The position numbers and the translations under genes are program-made. Below are positions 18,081 through 25,877 of a stretch of 64,000 nt of DNA, piece by piece (positions within the stretch are counted from its first letter, which is position 1; every line of letters begins with the position of its first letter). The notes under the pieces were generated by a model. The model saw only the letters and a program-made list of their open reading frames with translations, was not told the origin of the DNA and searched no databases. The DNA comes from JACCZX01 sp963710675 (GTDB lineage: Bacteria > Pseudomonadota > Gammaproteobacteria > Burkholderiales > Burkholderiaceae_F): positions 151,612 to 215,611 of the forward strand of contig CAVQBE010000019.1 in assembly GCA_963710675.1 (NCBI GenBank). Direction: 5' to 3'.

Positions 18081-18599
18081 TCACTTTGCAGGCGGAGTTG
18101 GCGGCGGCGCGGGAGCCTGCAGCGGCGGAGGCGTCGTGCGGCCGAATTCGAACTTGAAAAAATTAGGAACCGACAACCCCGGGTTCATCTGGGTCGTACC
18201 CAGTGGTTGCCTTCCTTCGTTATTCGTCATCGAATAGCTGCGTGAGCTGCCGGCCGGTGTCACCACAACTTCACTGATCCGATTTGAAGTGCGGAACTGC
18301 TCGATGCGGGTGGTGTTACTCGAATCGTCACGCTCAACCTTTACATTGTCAGGGTCGCCGGCAGGCTTCGGTTGCAGCGCGTCTTCAACGCTTGCCGGCT
18401 TGACTGCCTTCGACTCGCGCTCGTCGATCGCTTGTCGCTCGGTCGGAGACAGCTCAATCGAGCGGCGCGGCTTGGTTGATGCCGGCTTCGCCGCCTTGGT
18501 GTCGGCTGCGGCGGGCAACTGCGGAGGAGGCGGTGCAGGCGTCTGCGCCGACGCCATCGACGACCACGCCAGCAGTACTGCCAATGCAACGGTTTTCAT
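18081..18599 (-). CDS. Exported DUF2782 protein
   Basis: A small periplasmic protein of the DUF2782 family. With ATG 18599 it has 171 residues and a signal peptide (TVALAVLLAWSSMASA, cleavage before QTPA). The linker is Pro/Ala/Lys rich. The conserved domain, about residues 80-145, has the motif IEQFRTSNRISEVVVTP followed by a YSMTNNEG block, and the C-terminus is a Pro-rich tail. Function is unknown, but the gene is a constant neighbour of thrB and polA. An upstream ATG at 18629 would add ten charged residues before the signal peptide and is less likely. A TATAGAAT -10 sequence at 18641-18648 lies on its coding strand. Confidence 0.82.
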   Translation of the reverse strand: MKTVALAVLLAWSSMASAQTPAPPPPQLPAAADTKAAKPASTKPRRSIELSPTERQAIDERESKAVKPASVEDALQPKPAGDPDNVKVERDDSSNTTRIEQFRTSNRISEVVVTPAGSSRSYSMTNNEGRQPLGTTQMNPGLSVPNFFKFEFGRTTPPPLQAPAPPPTPPAK

Positions 18600-18643
18600 T
18601 CTGGGCCTCGTACGTCCGCGCACGCACATCGCGCAGCCAAATT

Positions 18644-19381
18644 CTATAGATAAAGCATCTGCTCGCGCTCGCTTGCCGTTTGCGAAAACCCTCGCGCATC
18701 ATAAAAATCGAAGATTGCGTTGACAACGTCGTCGCTGGTATCGACGATTGTCATCATGTCGAGGTCGCCGGCCGCGATCATGCCTTCAGACACCAGCGTG
18801 CCACGCATCCAGTCGATCAGGCCGCTCCAGAAGCGCGACCCGACGAGCACCAGCGGCATCGATTTTCCCTTGCCGGTCTGCATCAACGTCAAAGCCTCGG
18901 ACAATTCGTCGACCGTGCCGAAACCTCCCGGCATCACGACGTACGCCGCCGCGTATTTGACGAACGCGACCTTGCGCGCAAAAAAGTGGCGAAACCGAAG
19001 CGAGATGTCCTGATACGGATTGCCGTACTGCTCAAACGGCAACTCGATGTTGAGGCCGACTGACGGCGACGCCCCTTCGTACGCGCCGCGGTTGGCGGCT
19101 TCCATGATGCCGGGCCCGCCGCCACTGATCACCGCAAATCCCGCATCCGATAGCTTGCGGGCGATTTCAACCGTCAATTGATACATCGGCTCCTCGGGCA
19201 CAGAACGGGCGCTGCCAAAGATCGACACCGCAGGACGAATCTCGGACAGCCGTTCGGTCGCTTCGACAAACTCTGAAATAATTCCCCATAGGTGCCACGA
19301 TTCGCGCGCCTTCTGGGCGGTAGCGCGTTCCGGCATGGTCACCGCGCGAAGGCTCGGAATGTTTTTTCGATGGTCGAGCAC
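18644..19381 (-). CDS. LOG-family nucleotide 5'-monophosphate phosphoribohydrolase
   Basis: Rossmann-fold hydrolase of the LONELY GUY/TIGR00730 family, which removes the ribose phosphate from cytokinin-type or other nucleoside monophosphates. The signatures are FAVISGGGPGIMEAANRGA and MPGGFGTVDELSEALTLMQTGK with the catalytic Arg/Glu pair. I use GTG 19381 (245 residues) because AGGAGA lies five bases upstream; the longer frame to 19495 would overlap polA in antisense. ATG 19336 is a second possibility. It is divergent from polA with about 38 bases between the starts. Confidence 0.87.
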   Translation of the reverse strand: MLDHRKNIPSLRAVTMPERATAQKARESWHLWGIISEFVEATERLSEIRPAVSIFGSARSVPEEPMYQLTVEIARKLSDAGFAVISGGGPGIMEAANRGAYEGASPSVGLNIELPFEQYGNPYQDISLRFRHFFARKVAFVKYAAAYVVMPGGFGTVDELSEALTLMQTGKGKSMPLVLVGSRFWSGLIDWMRGTLVSEGMIAAGDLDMMTIVDTSDDVVNAIFDFYDARGFSQTASEREQMLYL

Positions 19382-19419
19382 AGCGTTCTCCTGATCAAAT
19401 ACACAACTTAACGAACAAC

Positions 19420-22146
19420 GTGAAAACGCTGCTGCTGGTCGACGGGTCCAGTTACTTATACCGCGCCTACCACGCGCTGCCGGACTTACGCACATCGAGC
19501 GGAGAGCCGACGGGCGCGCTTCGCGGCTTCATTTCTATGCTGCACGTCTTGCGACAGCAGGTGGAAGCGGAGTACATCGCGTGCGTTTTCGATGCCAAGG
19601 GTAAGACGTTTCGCGACGCCCTGTTTTCCGAATACAAGGCGAATCGGACCGCAATGCCGGACGACCTGGGGCGTCAGATCGAGCCAATTCATGAAGCCGT
19701 GCGGGCGCTGGGCTGGCCCATCATAGAAATTCCCGGGATCGAAGCCGATGATGTGATCGCGACGCTTGCGCGACGCGGCAGCGAGCAGCAATTCAAAACG
19801 ATCGTTTCGACCAGCGACAAGGATCTGGCGCAGCTCGTCAACGAGCACGTGACGCTGGTCAACACGATGAGCAACGAAACGCTCGACGTGCCCGGCGTCG
19901 AGCGCAAATTCGGGGTGCCTCCGCAGCGCATCGTCGACTATCTGACGCTGGTGGGTGACAGTGTGGACAATGTGCCCGGCGTCGAAAAGGTCGGGCCGAA
20001 GACAGCAGCCAAGTGGCTGCATGAATACGGGTCACTCGACAATCTGGTAGCAAATGCGCAGTCGGTCAAAGGCGCTGTCGGCGACAATCTGCGCAAGGCG
20101 CTGCCCTGGTTGCCGACGGCGCGCGAGCTGGTCACGATTCGCAGTGACTGCGACCTCGGCAAAGAGCTCGAGTCGATCGAGTCATTGGCGGTTCAGCCTC
20201 AAGACGTTGAGAAGTTGCGCGAGCTCTACTCACGCTACGAATTCAAGGCCTGGCTACGCGAAATTGACGGTGCAGCGGTTGCCAAGGCTTTGAACGAGGG
20301 GACTGCCAGCGCTGAAGTGTCGTCCGCCGCGCTGGCGCGGCCCGCCGTCGACTATGAAACCATCCTGTCGTACGAGCAGCTCGAAGCGTGGCTGGCAAAG
20401 ATCGGCTCGGCGGATCTGACGTCGATTGTCACTCACACCACGTCACTCGATCCGATCGCGGCTGAGCTGGTTGGAATCTCGCTATCGGTCGAGGCATTGC
20501 ACGCGTGCTACCTGCCGCTGGCGCATCGGTATGCGGGTGCACCAAAACAGTTGCCGATCGAAGAGGTGCTCGAACAGCTTCGGCCCTGGCTTGAAAGCCC
20601 GCATCAACGAAAGTTAGGCCATAACATGAAGTACCAGATGCACGCGCTGGCGAATCGCGGCATCAGGCTTGCGGGTGTCGCACACGACACGCAGCTCGAG
20701 TCTTATGTCCTCGAGCCTCACCGCAATCATGATGTCGATTCACTCGCCGAGCGGCACTTGGGCCGCAAGACGCTTACCTACGTCGAAGTGTGCGGCAAGG
20801 GCGTCAATCAGCTGTGCTTCGACGAGGTCGCGGTTGACCAGGCGACCGACTATGCAGGCGAGGATGCGGAGGTCACGCGGGCGTTGCACGAAGCGCTGTG
20901 GCCCCGTATCGCCCCGGACGAAAAACTCCGCTTCATTTACGAACAGATTGAACTGCCGACCGCGCAGGTGTTGTTCGAGATGGAACGGACCGGCGTGTTG
21001 ATCGACCGCGCAAGGCTCGATGCACAGAGCCGCGAGCTCGGTGCACGCATCGCAGAGATCGAAGCGACCGCCCACGAGCTTGCCGGGCAGCCGTTCAATC
21101 TCGGCAGTCCGAAGCAGATTGGCGAGATCCTGTTCGGCAAGTTGCAGCTGCCTGTGGTTAAGAAAACCGCAAGCGGCACGCCGTCGACCGATGAGGAAGT
21201 GCTGGAAAAGCTTGCGCTCGATTACCCGTTGCCGAAGCTGCTACTCGAGCATCGTGGACTGTCGAAGTTGAAGTCGACGTACTGTGACAAATTGCCGATC
21301 ACCGCCGACCGCGACAGTCGCGTACATACGAGTTACGGCCAGGCGGTCGCGGTCACAGGACGGCTTTCGTCGAGCGATCCCAATCTGCAGAACATCCCGA
21401 TTCGCACACCGGAGGGCAGGCGCATCCGTGAGGCGTTTATCGCACCGCCGGGCCACCGCATCGTCTCAGCGGATTACTCGCAGATCGAGCTGCGCATCAT
21501 GGCCCATATCTCTGGCGATGCGGGCCTGCTCGAAGCATTCGGAAAAGGCGAAGACATTCATCGCGCAACGGCGTCTGAAGTCTTCGCGGTGCCGCTTTCG
21601 GAAGTCACCAACCAGCAACGCAGCTATATCAAGGTGATCAACTTTGGATTGATGTACGGCATGAGTGCATTCGGTGTGGCATCGAATCTGGGCATCGAGC
21701 GCGACGCTGCGAAGGTGATCATCGATCGCTATTTCACGCGTTTTCCGGGCGTGGCCAAGTACATGGAGTCAACGCGCGCGTTGGCCAAGCGCCAGGGTTA
21801 CGTCGAGACGGTGTTTGGACGCCGCTTGTGGTTGCCCGAGATCAATTCGCCGAACGGACCGCGCCGCGCCGCTGCCGAGCGTGCCGCAATCAACGCGCCG
21901 ATGCAAGGCACCGCCGCCGATCTGATCAAGCTTGCGATGATTGCAGTGTCCAAATGGATCAACGCCGAGCAGCTGGGAACCCGGCTCGTGATGCAAGTGC
22001 ACGACGAACTGGTGCTCGAGGTACCGGATGACGAGATCGAATTAACGCGACGCAGTGTGCCGGAGTTGATGTCGCGCGTGGCTGATCTGCGCGTACCGCT
22101 GTTGACCGAGGTTGGCGTAGGGTCGAATTGGGACGAGGCGCATTAA
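19420..22146 (+). CDS. polA: DNA polymerase I, proofreading site apparently lost
   Basis: Repair and Okazaki-fragment polymerase. The 908 residues have the 5' nuclease domain (1 to about 290, with VFDAKGKTFRDALFSEYKANR and EADDVIATLA), a central 3'-5' exonuclease-fold domain, and a complete polymerase domain: motif A ADYSQIELR, motif B RSYIKVINFGLMYG and motif C MQVHDELVLE. In the central domain the metal ligands are missing: where family members have DTET the sequence is VTHT (residues 337-340), and the Asp of the KYD motif is Gln406; only Asp482 in YAGEDAEVT remains. The start is GTG. The dienelactone hydrolase gene begins on the base after its stop. Confidence 0.95.
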   Translation: MKTLLLVDGSSYLYRAYHALPDLRTSSGEPTGALRGFISMLHVLRQQVEAEYIACVFDAKGKTFRDALFSEYKANRTAMPDDLGRQIEPIHEAVRALGWPIIEIPGIEADDVIATLARRGSEQQFKTIVSTSDKDLAQLVNEHVTLVNTMSNETLDVPGVERKFGVPPQRIVDYLTLVGDSVDNVPGVEKVGPKTAAKWLHEYGSLDNLVANAQSVKGAVGDNLRKALPWLPTARELVTIRSDCDLGKELESIESLAVQPQDVEKLRELYSRYEFKAWLREIDGAAVAKALNEGTASAEVSSAALARPAVDYETILSYEQLEAWLAKIGSADLTSIVTHTTSLDPIAAELVGISLSVEALHACYLPLAHRYAGAPKQLPIEEVLEQLRPWLESPHQRKLGHNMKYQMHALANRGIRLAGVAHDTQLESYVLEPHRNHDVDSLAERHLGRKTLTYVEVCGKGVNQLCFDEVAVDQATDYAGEDAEVTRALHEALWPRIAPDEKLRFIYEQIELPTAQVLFEMERTGVLIDRARLDAQSRELGARIAEIEATAHELAGQPFNLGSPKQIGEILFGKLQLPVVKKTASGTPSTDEEVLEKLALDYPLPKLLLEHRGLSKLKSTYCDKLPITADRDSRVHTSYGQAVAVTGRLSSSDPNLQNIPIRTPEGRRIREAFIAPPGHRIVSADYSQIELRIMAHISGDAGLLEAFGKGEDIHRATASEVFAVPLSEVTNQQRSYIKVINFGLMYGMSAFGVASNLGIERDAAKVIIDRYFTRFPGVAKYMESTRALAKRQGYVETVFGRRLWLPEINSPNGPRRAAAERAAINAPMQGTAADLIKLAMIAVSKWINAEQLGTRLVMQVHDELVLEVPDDEIELTRRSVPELMSRVADLRVPLLTEVGVGSNWDEAH

Positions 22147-22887
22147 ATGATCACGACTGATACGGAAGGTCTAACTGCAGGTGAAGTGCAGATTCCAGCT
22201 CGGGATCGTCAGATACCTGCATACCGCGCACTGCCAGCGGGCAAGACTGGCCTGGCGACGGTGCTCGTCGTGCAGGAAATTTTTGGCGTACACGAGCACA
22301 TCAAAGACGTCGCGCGCCGGCTTGCAAAGCAGGGCTACCTCGCGATCGCCCCGGAGCTTTATGTGCGGCAAGGCGACCCAACAACGTACAGCGATATCGG
22401 CGCATTGATAAATGACATCGTTGCCAACGTGCCCGACGCCCAAGTGATGGCCGATCTCGACGCGGCGGCAGCATGGGCTATGCGAAACGGCGGCGGCGGC
22501 AAGTTGGGTATCACCGGATTTTGTTGGGGCGGACGCATCGTTCATATGTATGCCGCGCACAATCCGAACCTCGCCGCAGCTGTCGCGTGGTATGGGCCAA
22601 CTGCGCGCGCATATCGCGCAGGCGATCAGACACCGCTGGAGGTCGCCGACCGGATCAAGGCGCCGCTGCTAGGGCTATATGGCGGTGCCGATGGCGGCAT
22701 TCCAAACGACACCGTCACGAAAATGGGGGCGGCGCTGAAAGCTGCCGGTAACACGCAATCGGACATGGTGATCTTTCCTGACATGCCGCATGCCTTTTTC
22801 GCAGACTATCGACCGAATTATCGTGAGCAGGCGGCTGATGACGGCTGGAAGCGGCTGACTGCGTGGTTCAAGCAATACCTGTCATGA
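22147..22887 (+). CDS. Dienelactone hydrolase family protein
   Basis: Alpha/beta hydrolase with the Cys nucleophile of the dienelactone hydrolase group, seen in GITGFCWGGRIVHMYAA at about residue 120. A catalytic Asp (LGLYGGADGGIP) and His (MPHAFFADYRP) follow in the usual order. The 246 residues match the family length. Aromatic-degradation genes are absent, so the role is probably general ester or lactone hydrolysis. The ATG abuts the polA stop codon, so it is likely read from the polA transcript. A hairpin follows at 22928. Confidence 0.9.
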   Translation: MITTDTEGLTAGEVQIPARDRQIPAYRALPAGKTGLATVLVVQEIFGVHEHIKDVARRLAKQGYLAIAPELYVRQGDPTTYSDIGALINDIVANVPDAQVMADLDAAAAWAMRNGGGGKLGITGFCWGGRIVHMYAAHNPNLAAAVAWYGPTARAYRAGDQTPLEVADRIKAPLLGLYGGADGGIPNDTVTKMGAALKAAGNTQSDMVIFPDMPHAFFADYRPNYREQAADDGWKRLTAWFKQYLS

Positions 22888-22927
22888 CCATGCACGCTTG
22901 ACAGCGCTGCTACGCTGAGCGAGCAAT

Positions 22928-22953
22928 AGGGGCGCGCTTCGTAGCGCCCCTTT
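22928..22953 (+). terminator. Rho-independent terminator after the polA unit
   Basis: An 8-bp stem (AGGGGCGC/GCGCCCCT) with an 8-base loop lies 41 bases after the hydrolase stop, with TTT continuing at its 3' edge. The T-run is short, so efficiency is uncertain. Confidence 0.55.
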
Positions 22954-22970
22954 GAATTCATGTGACCAGG

Positions 22971-23741
22971 ATGACGCTCGGCTACATCGTTCTCGCCAAT
23001 TTGCTGTCAACGCTGCTCTCGCTTGCGCTCGCAGGCTGGTTGAGCTTTCGTTATCTTGGCAAGCTGATCGACAAGCTGGTGCCGGTCTCAGCCGGGTTGC
23101 TACTTGCCACTGCGGTCACGCACTTGCTGCCAGAGGCCTTCGAAAGCGAAGCCGATCCGTCCACCTTGGGATGGGTGATTTTGGCCGGCATTCTCGGCTT
23201 CTTCATTCTTGAGAAGCTCTCCCTGATTCATCACACCCATCATCACGAAGGTGATCTGCACCGACACGATCATGGGCACGATGCGCACGAAGCGGGGCAC
23301 GGTGGCTTGCCGATCCTGGTCGGCGATGCGTTTCACAATTTCGCGGATGGTGTTGTGATCGCCGGCGCCTTTCTGGTCGACACCAGACTGGGCGTTCTCG
23401 CGACGCTCGCAGTGATGGCGCACGAGATTCCGCACGAAATCGGCGACTTCATGATTCTGCTGAATGCTGGCTTTACTCGCCGCCGCGCGTTCATGTTCAA
23501 TCTGCTGTCCGGATTGTCAGCGGTGTTGGGCGGCGTGATTGGGTACTTCGTGCTCGATACGATGGAAGCGCTGCTGCCCTATGCGCTGGCGGTGGCTGCG
23601 GCAAGCTTCATTTACATCGCGCTATCCGACCTATTGCCCGAGATGATCCGGCGATCGTCGCTTGCGAAGTCTCTACCGGAAGTCGGGCTCGTTTTGCTCG
23701 GTGTCTTGATTGCCGGTTTTGCCACCGGCGGCTTTCACTAG
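22971..23741 (+). CDS. ZIP-family divalent metal transporter
   Basis: Inner-membrane zinc/iron uptake-type transporter. The 256 residues contain about seven to eight hydrophobic segments. Metal-site motifs are in the transmembrane helices VGDAFHNFADGVVIAGAF and AHEIPHEIGDFMILL. A histidine-rich cytoplasmic loop at about 87-110 (HHTHHHEGDLHRHDHGHD) is typical for metal sensing in this family. The GTG at 22962 three codons upstream is an alternative start. The preceding hairpin suggests it has its own promoter. It ends five bases before the convergent sulfurtransferase gene. Confidence 0.9.
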   Translation: MTLGYIVLANLLSTLLSLALAGWLSFRYLGKLIDKLVPVSAGLLLATAVTHLLPEAFESEADPSTLGWVILAGILGFFILEKLSLIHHTHHHEGDLHRHDHGHDAHEAGHGGLPILVGDAFHNFADGVVIAGAFLVDTRLGVLATLAVMAHEIPHEIGDFMILLNAGFTRRRAFMFNLLSGLSAVLGGVIGYFVLDTMEALLPYALAVAAASFIYIALSDLLPEMIRRSSLAKSLPEVGLVLLGVLIAGFATGGFH

Positions 23742-23745
23742 CGAG

Positions 23746-24603
23746 TCACCCAGTTGCGATGGGCCTCGCGGGGTCCGCAATCCATTCGCTCCATGAGCCG
23801 CCGTATAGCGAAGAGCCGGGAAGACCGGCAAGCTCCATCGCAAACACGTTGTGACACGCGGTGACGCCGGAGCCGCACTGGTGAGCAACTTGACTAGGTG
23901 CCTGCGTGCCAAGGAGCGCATCGAACTCGGAGCGCAATACGCTCGGAGCCTTAAACGTTTGATCTGGATTCAGATTCTGCTGCCAGGGCCTGTTGCGTGC
24001 GCCCGGAATATGGCCCGCCACCGGGTCGATCGGCTCCTCTTCGCCTCGATAGCGCTCGGGCGTTCGCGCATCGAGCAGCATGCGATCCGATTCCTGAAGC
24101 CGCTGCAACACCTGCTGCACGCTCACCAGCGGCATTATCGAATCGCTTGCCGTGAAACTACCGCGCGCTCTAATCGGCACATCTCGACTGATCAACTGAA
24201 TTTCGCTTGACCACTTGGGCCAGCCGCCATCGAGCAGCGCGACAGACCGGTGCCCCAACCATCGTGCGAGCCACCAGAGGCGCGACGCAAACTGTCCGCC
24301 CTGCGCATCGTAAGCAACGATCTGCGTATCGTTATTGATGCCCCAGAAGCGAAATGACTCGATCAGATCGTTGCGACTCGGCAGCGGGTGACGTCCATTG
24401 AGCCCGGTCTTCGTGCCGGACAACTGCGTGTCGATGTTGGCAAACACGGCGCCCGGAATGTGACCTTCGCGATAAGCGCGAATGCCTGCATCGGCGTCGA
24501 ACAGGTCGTGACGCACGTCCACGACACACCAACGCGCGTCATCCAAGTGCTCGCGCAATTGCTCGACGCTAACCAGCATGCGTGGAAATTCATCGTTGCC
24601 CAT
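23746..24603 (-). CDS. sseA: 3-mercaptopyruvate/thiosulfate sulfurtransferase
   Basis: Two-domain rhodanese that moves sulfane sulfur to thiophilic acceptors. The 285 residues have an inactive N-terminal rhodanese domain (WCVVDVRHDLFDADAG...HIPGAVF) and a catalytic C-terminal domain with the active loop QCGSGVTAC at about 240. The CGSGVT form of the loop is nearer to mercaptopyruvate than thiosulfate sulfurtransferases. It is divergent from xseB; a TAGAAT box on its strand ends eight bases before the ATG, with no Shine-Dalgarno sequence. Confidence 0.88.
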   Translation of the reverse strand: MGNDEFPRMLVSVEQLREHLDDARWCVVDVRHDLFDADAGIRAYREGHIPGAVFANIDTQLSGTKTGLNGRHPLPSRNDLIESFRFWGINNDTQIVAYDAQGGQFASRLWWLARWLGHRSVALLDGGWPKWSSEIQLISRDVPIRARGSFTASDSIMPLVSVQQVLQRLQESDRMLLDARTPERYRGEEEPIDPVAGHIPGARNRPWQQNLNPDQTFKAPSVLRSEFDALLGTQAPSQVAHQCGSGVTACHNVFAMELAGLPGSSLYGGSWSEWIADPARPIATG

Positions 24604-24611
24604 CGACGGGA

Positions 24612-24617
24612 ATTCTA
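24612..24617 (-). promoter_or_regulatory. -10 box for sseA, near-leaderless
   Basis: TAGAAT (5 of 6 consensus) on the minus strand ends eight bases before ATG 24603. The predicted transcription start falls within one or two bases of the start codon. Confidence 0.5.
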
Positions 24618-24631
24618 AATGGCTACTGCAC

Positions 24632-24637
24632 TAGAAT
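24632..24637 (+). promoter_or_regulatory. -10 box for xseB, near-leaderless
   Basis: TAGAAT (5 of 6 consensus) on the plus strand ends eight bases before ATG 24646. It lies inside the open frame that extends upstream to ATG 24619, which argues for 24646 as the true start. Confidence 0.5.
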
Positions 24638-24645
24638 CGGTCCTG

Positions 24646-24939
24646 ATGAAAGCACCTGCTGTGGCGGCCGCTCCGCCTGCTTCAAAAGATCCCGCTGAGT
24701 CGATCGGATTTGAGCAAGCGCTCGACGAGCTTGACGCGCTCGTGCGCCGGATGGAATCCGGGCAGCTGTCGCTCGATGAATCGATCGCTGCTTACCGACG
24801 CGGCGCCGAGCTGGCGCGTTTTTGCCAGACCAAACTCGCCAACGCCGAACAGGAGATCAAGCGGCTTGAAGGCGATCTGCTGAAGCCACTCGACCTTTCT
24901 GAGCTGCGTGGCGGCGTAGACAAGAGCAGCCCGGAATGA
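24646..24939 (+). CDS. xseB: Exodeoxyribonuclease VII small subunit
   Basis: Helical subunit that binds XseA to form the bidirectional single-strand exonuclease VII. The 97-residue product (from ATG 24646) contains the family core FEQALDELDALVRRMESGQLSLDESIAAYRRG followed by LARFCQTKLANAEQEIKRLE. An upstream ATG at 24619 would add nine residues, but the -10 box lies inside that extension. The stop overlaps the ispA start as ATGA, so the two are translationally coupled; xseB-ispA-dxs is the standard operon. xseA is not in this window. Confidence 0.92.
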   Translation: MKAPAVAAAPPASKDPAESIGFEQALDELDALVRRMESGQLSLDESIAAYRRGAELARFCQTKLANAEQEIKRLEGDLLKPLDLSELRGGVDKSSPE

Positions 24940-25859
24940 CGTGTACTGCTGCATTGAGGTCGCCGCCATTCGCAGTTCCTTTTGACCAGTGGATCCTCGA
25001 GTGTGGAACGCGGTTTGATGAAGCCGCGCAACGGACGTTACCGCGCGCCGACGCCGTGCCGACGAGACTGCACCAGGCGATGCGTTACGCCGTATTGGAT
25101 GGCGGCAAGCGAGTGCGGCCGCTGTTGGTGTACGCGGCGGGCGAGGTCACCGACGCCGAGAGTGACGCATGCGACCGGGCGGCGCTTGCTGTCGAGTTTG
25201 TCCATGCCTATTCGCTGGTCCACGACGACATGCCGTGCATGGACAACGATGTCTTGCGCCGTGGCAAACCAACTGTTCACGTCGAGTTCGATGAGGCTAC
25301 CGCGATGCTGGCCGGCGACGCACTGCAGGCCGAGGCGTTCAAGGTCCTTGCGGACGGGGCGCTGCCCGCATCGCAAACCGCGGCGTTGATACGCGAACTT
25401 GCACATGCGTCGTCGACCGCCGGCATGTGTGGTGGGCAGGCCATCGACTTGGCTGCGGTCGGCACGACACCGACAATTGCCGAACTCGAGCAAATGCACC
25501 GAATGAAAACTGGCGCGCTGTTAAGGGCGGCCGTTTTGATGGGAGCGTTATCGGGTCGTGCTTCGTTACTGACCGAATGCACGCGCGAGGCGCTCGGACA
25601 GTACGGCGACGCGATCGGTTTGGCGTTTCAGATCGTCGATGATCTTCTCGATGTGGAAGCGAGCACGGCCGAGCTCGGAAAAACTGCGGGTAAGGATGCC
25701 GATCAGCACAAGCCGACTTACGTCTCGTTGTTAGGCGCGCAGGCGGCTCGCGCGTGGTCTTTACGGCTTCGTGCACAAGCACTGCAGGCCATCGATGGCG
25801 TCGGTAACAGTGCGCGATTGCGTGATCTGGCCGACTTCGTTGTCTGCCGAAAGAACTGA
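24936..25859 (+). CDS. ispA: Farnesyl diphosphate synthase (IspA type)
   Basis: Polyprenyl synthase condensing isopentenyl and dimethylallyl diphosphate to geranyl then farnesyl diphosphate. The 307 residues show LDGGKRVRPLLVYAAG, the first aspartate-rich motif in LVHDDMPCMDND (DDxxxxD bacterial form) and the second in QIVDDLLDVE. MCGGQAIDLAAVG lies between them, as in the family. The start codon overlaps the xseB stop. dxs follows after 18 bases, placing isoprenoid precursor supply and chain elongation in one operon. Confidence 0.93.
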   Translation: MTCTAALRSPPFAVPFDQWILECGTRFDEAAQRTLPRADAVPTRLHQAMRYAVLDGGKRVRPLLVYAAGEVTDAESDACDRAALAVEFVHAYSLVHDDMPCMDNDVLRRGKPTVHVEFDEATAMLAGDALQAEAFKVLADGALPASQTAALIRELAHASSTAGMCGGQAIDLAAVGTTPTIAELEQMHRMKTGALLRAAVLMGALSGRASLLTECTREALGQYGDAIGLAFQIVDDLLDVEASTAELGKTAGKDADQHKPTYVSLLGAQAARAWSLRLRAQALQAIDGVGNSARLRDLADFVVCRKN

Positions 25860-25877
25860 CACGCGCGTTGGCAAAAC

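Noticed and set aside
19382..19495. Longer LOG-family start at 19495
   Set aside because: It would overlap the polA coding start in antisense and adds an Arg/Cys-rich tail with no family counterpart; GTG 19381 has a ribosome-binding site.
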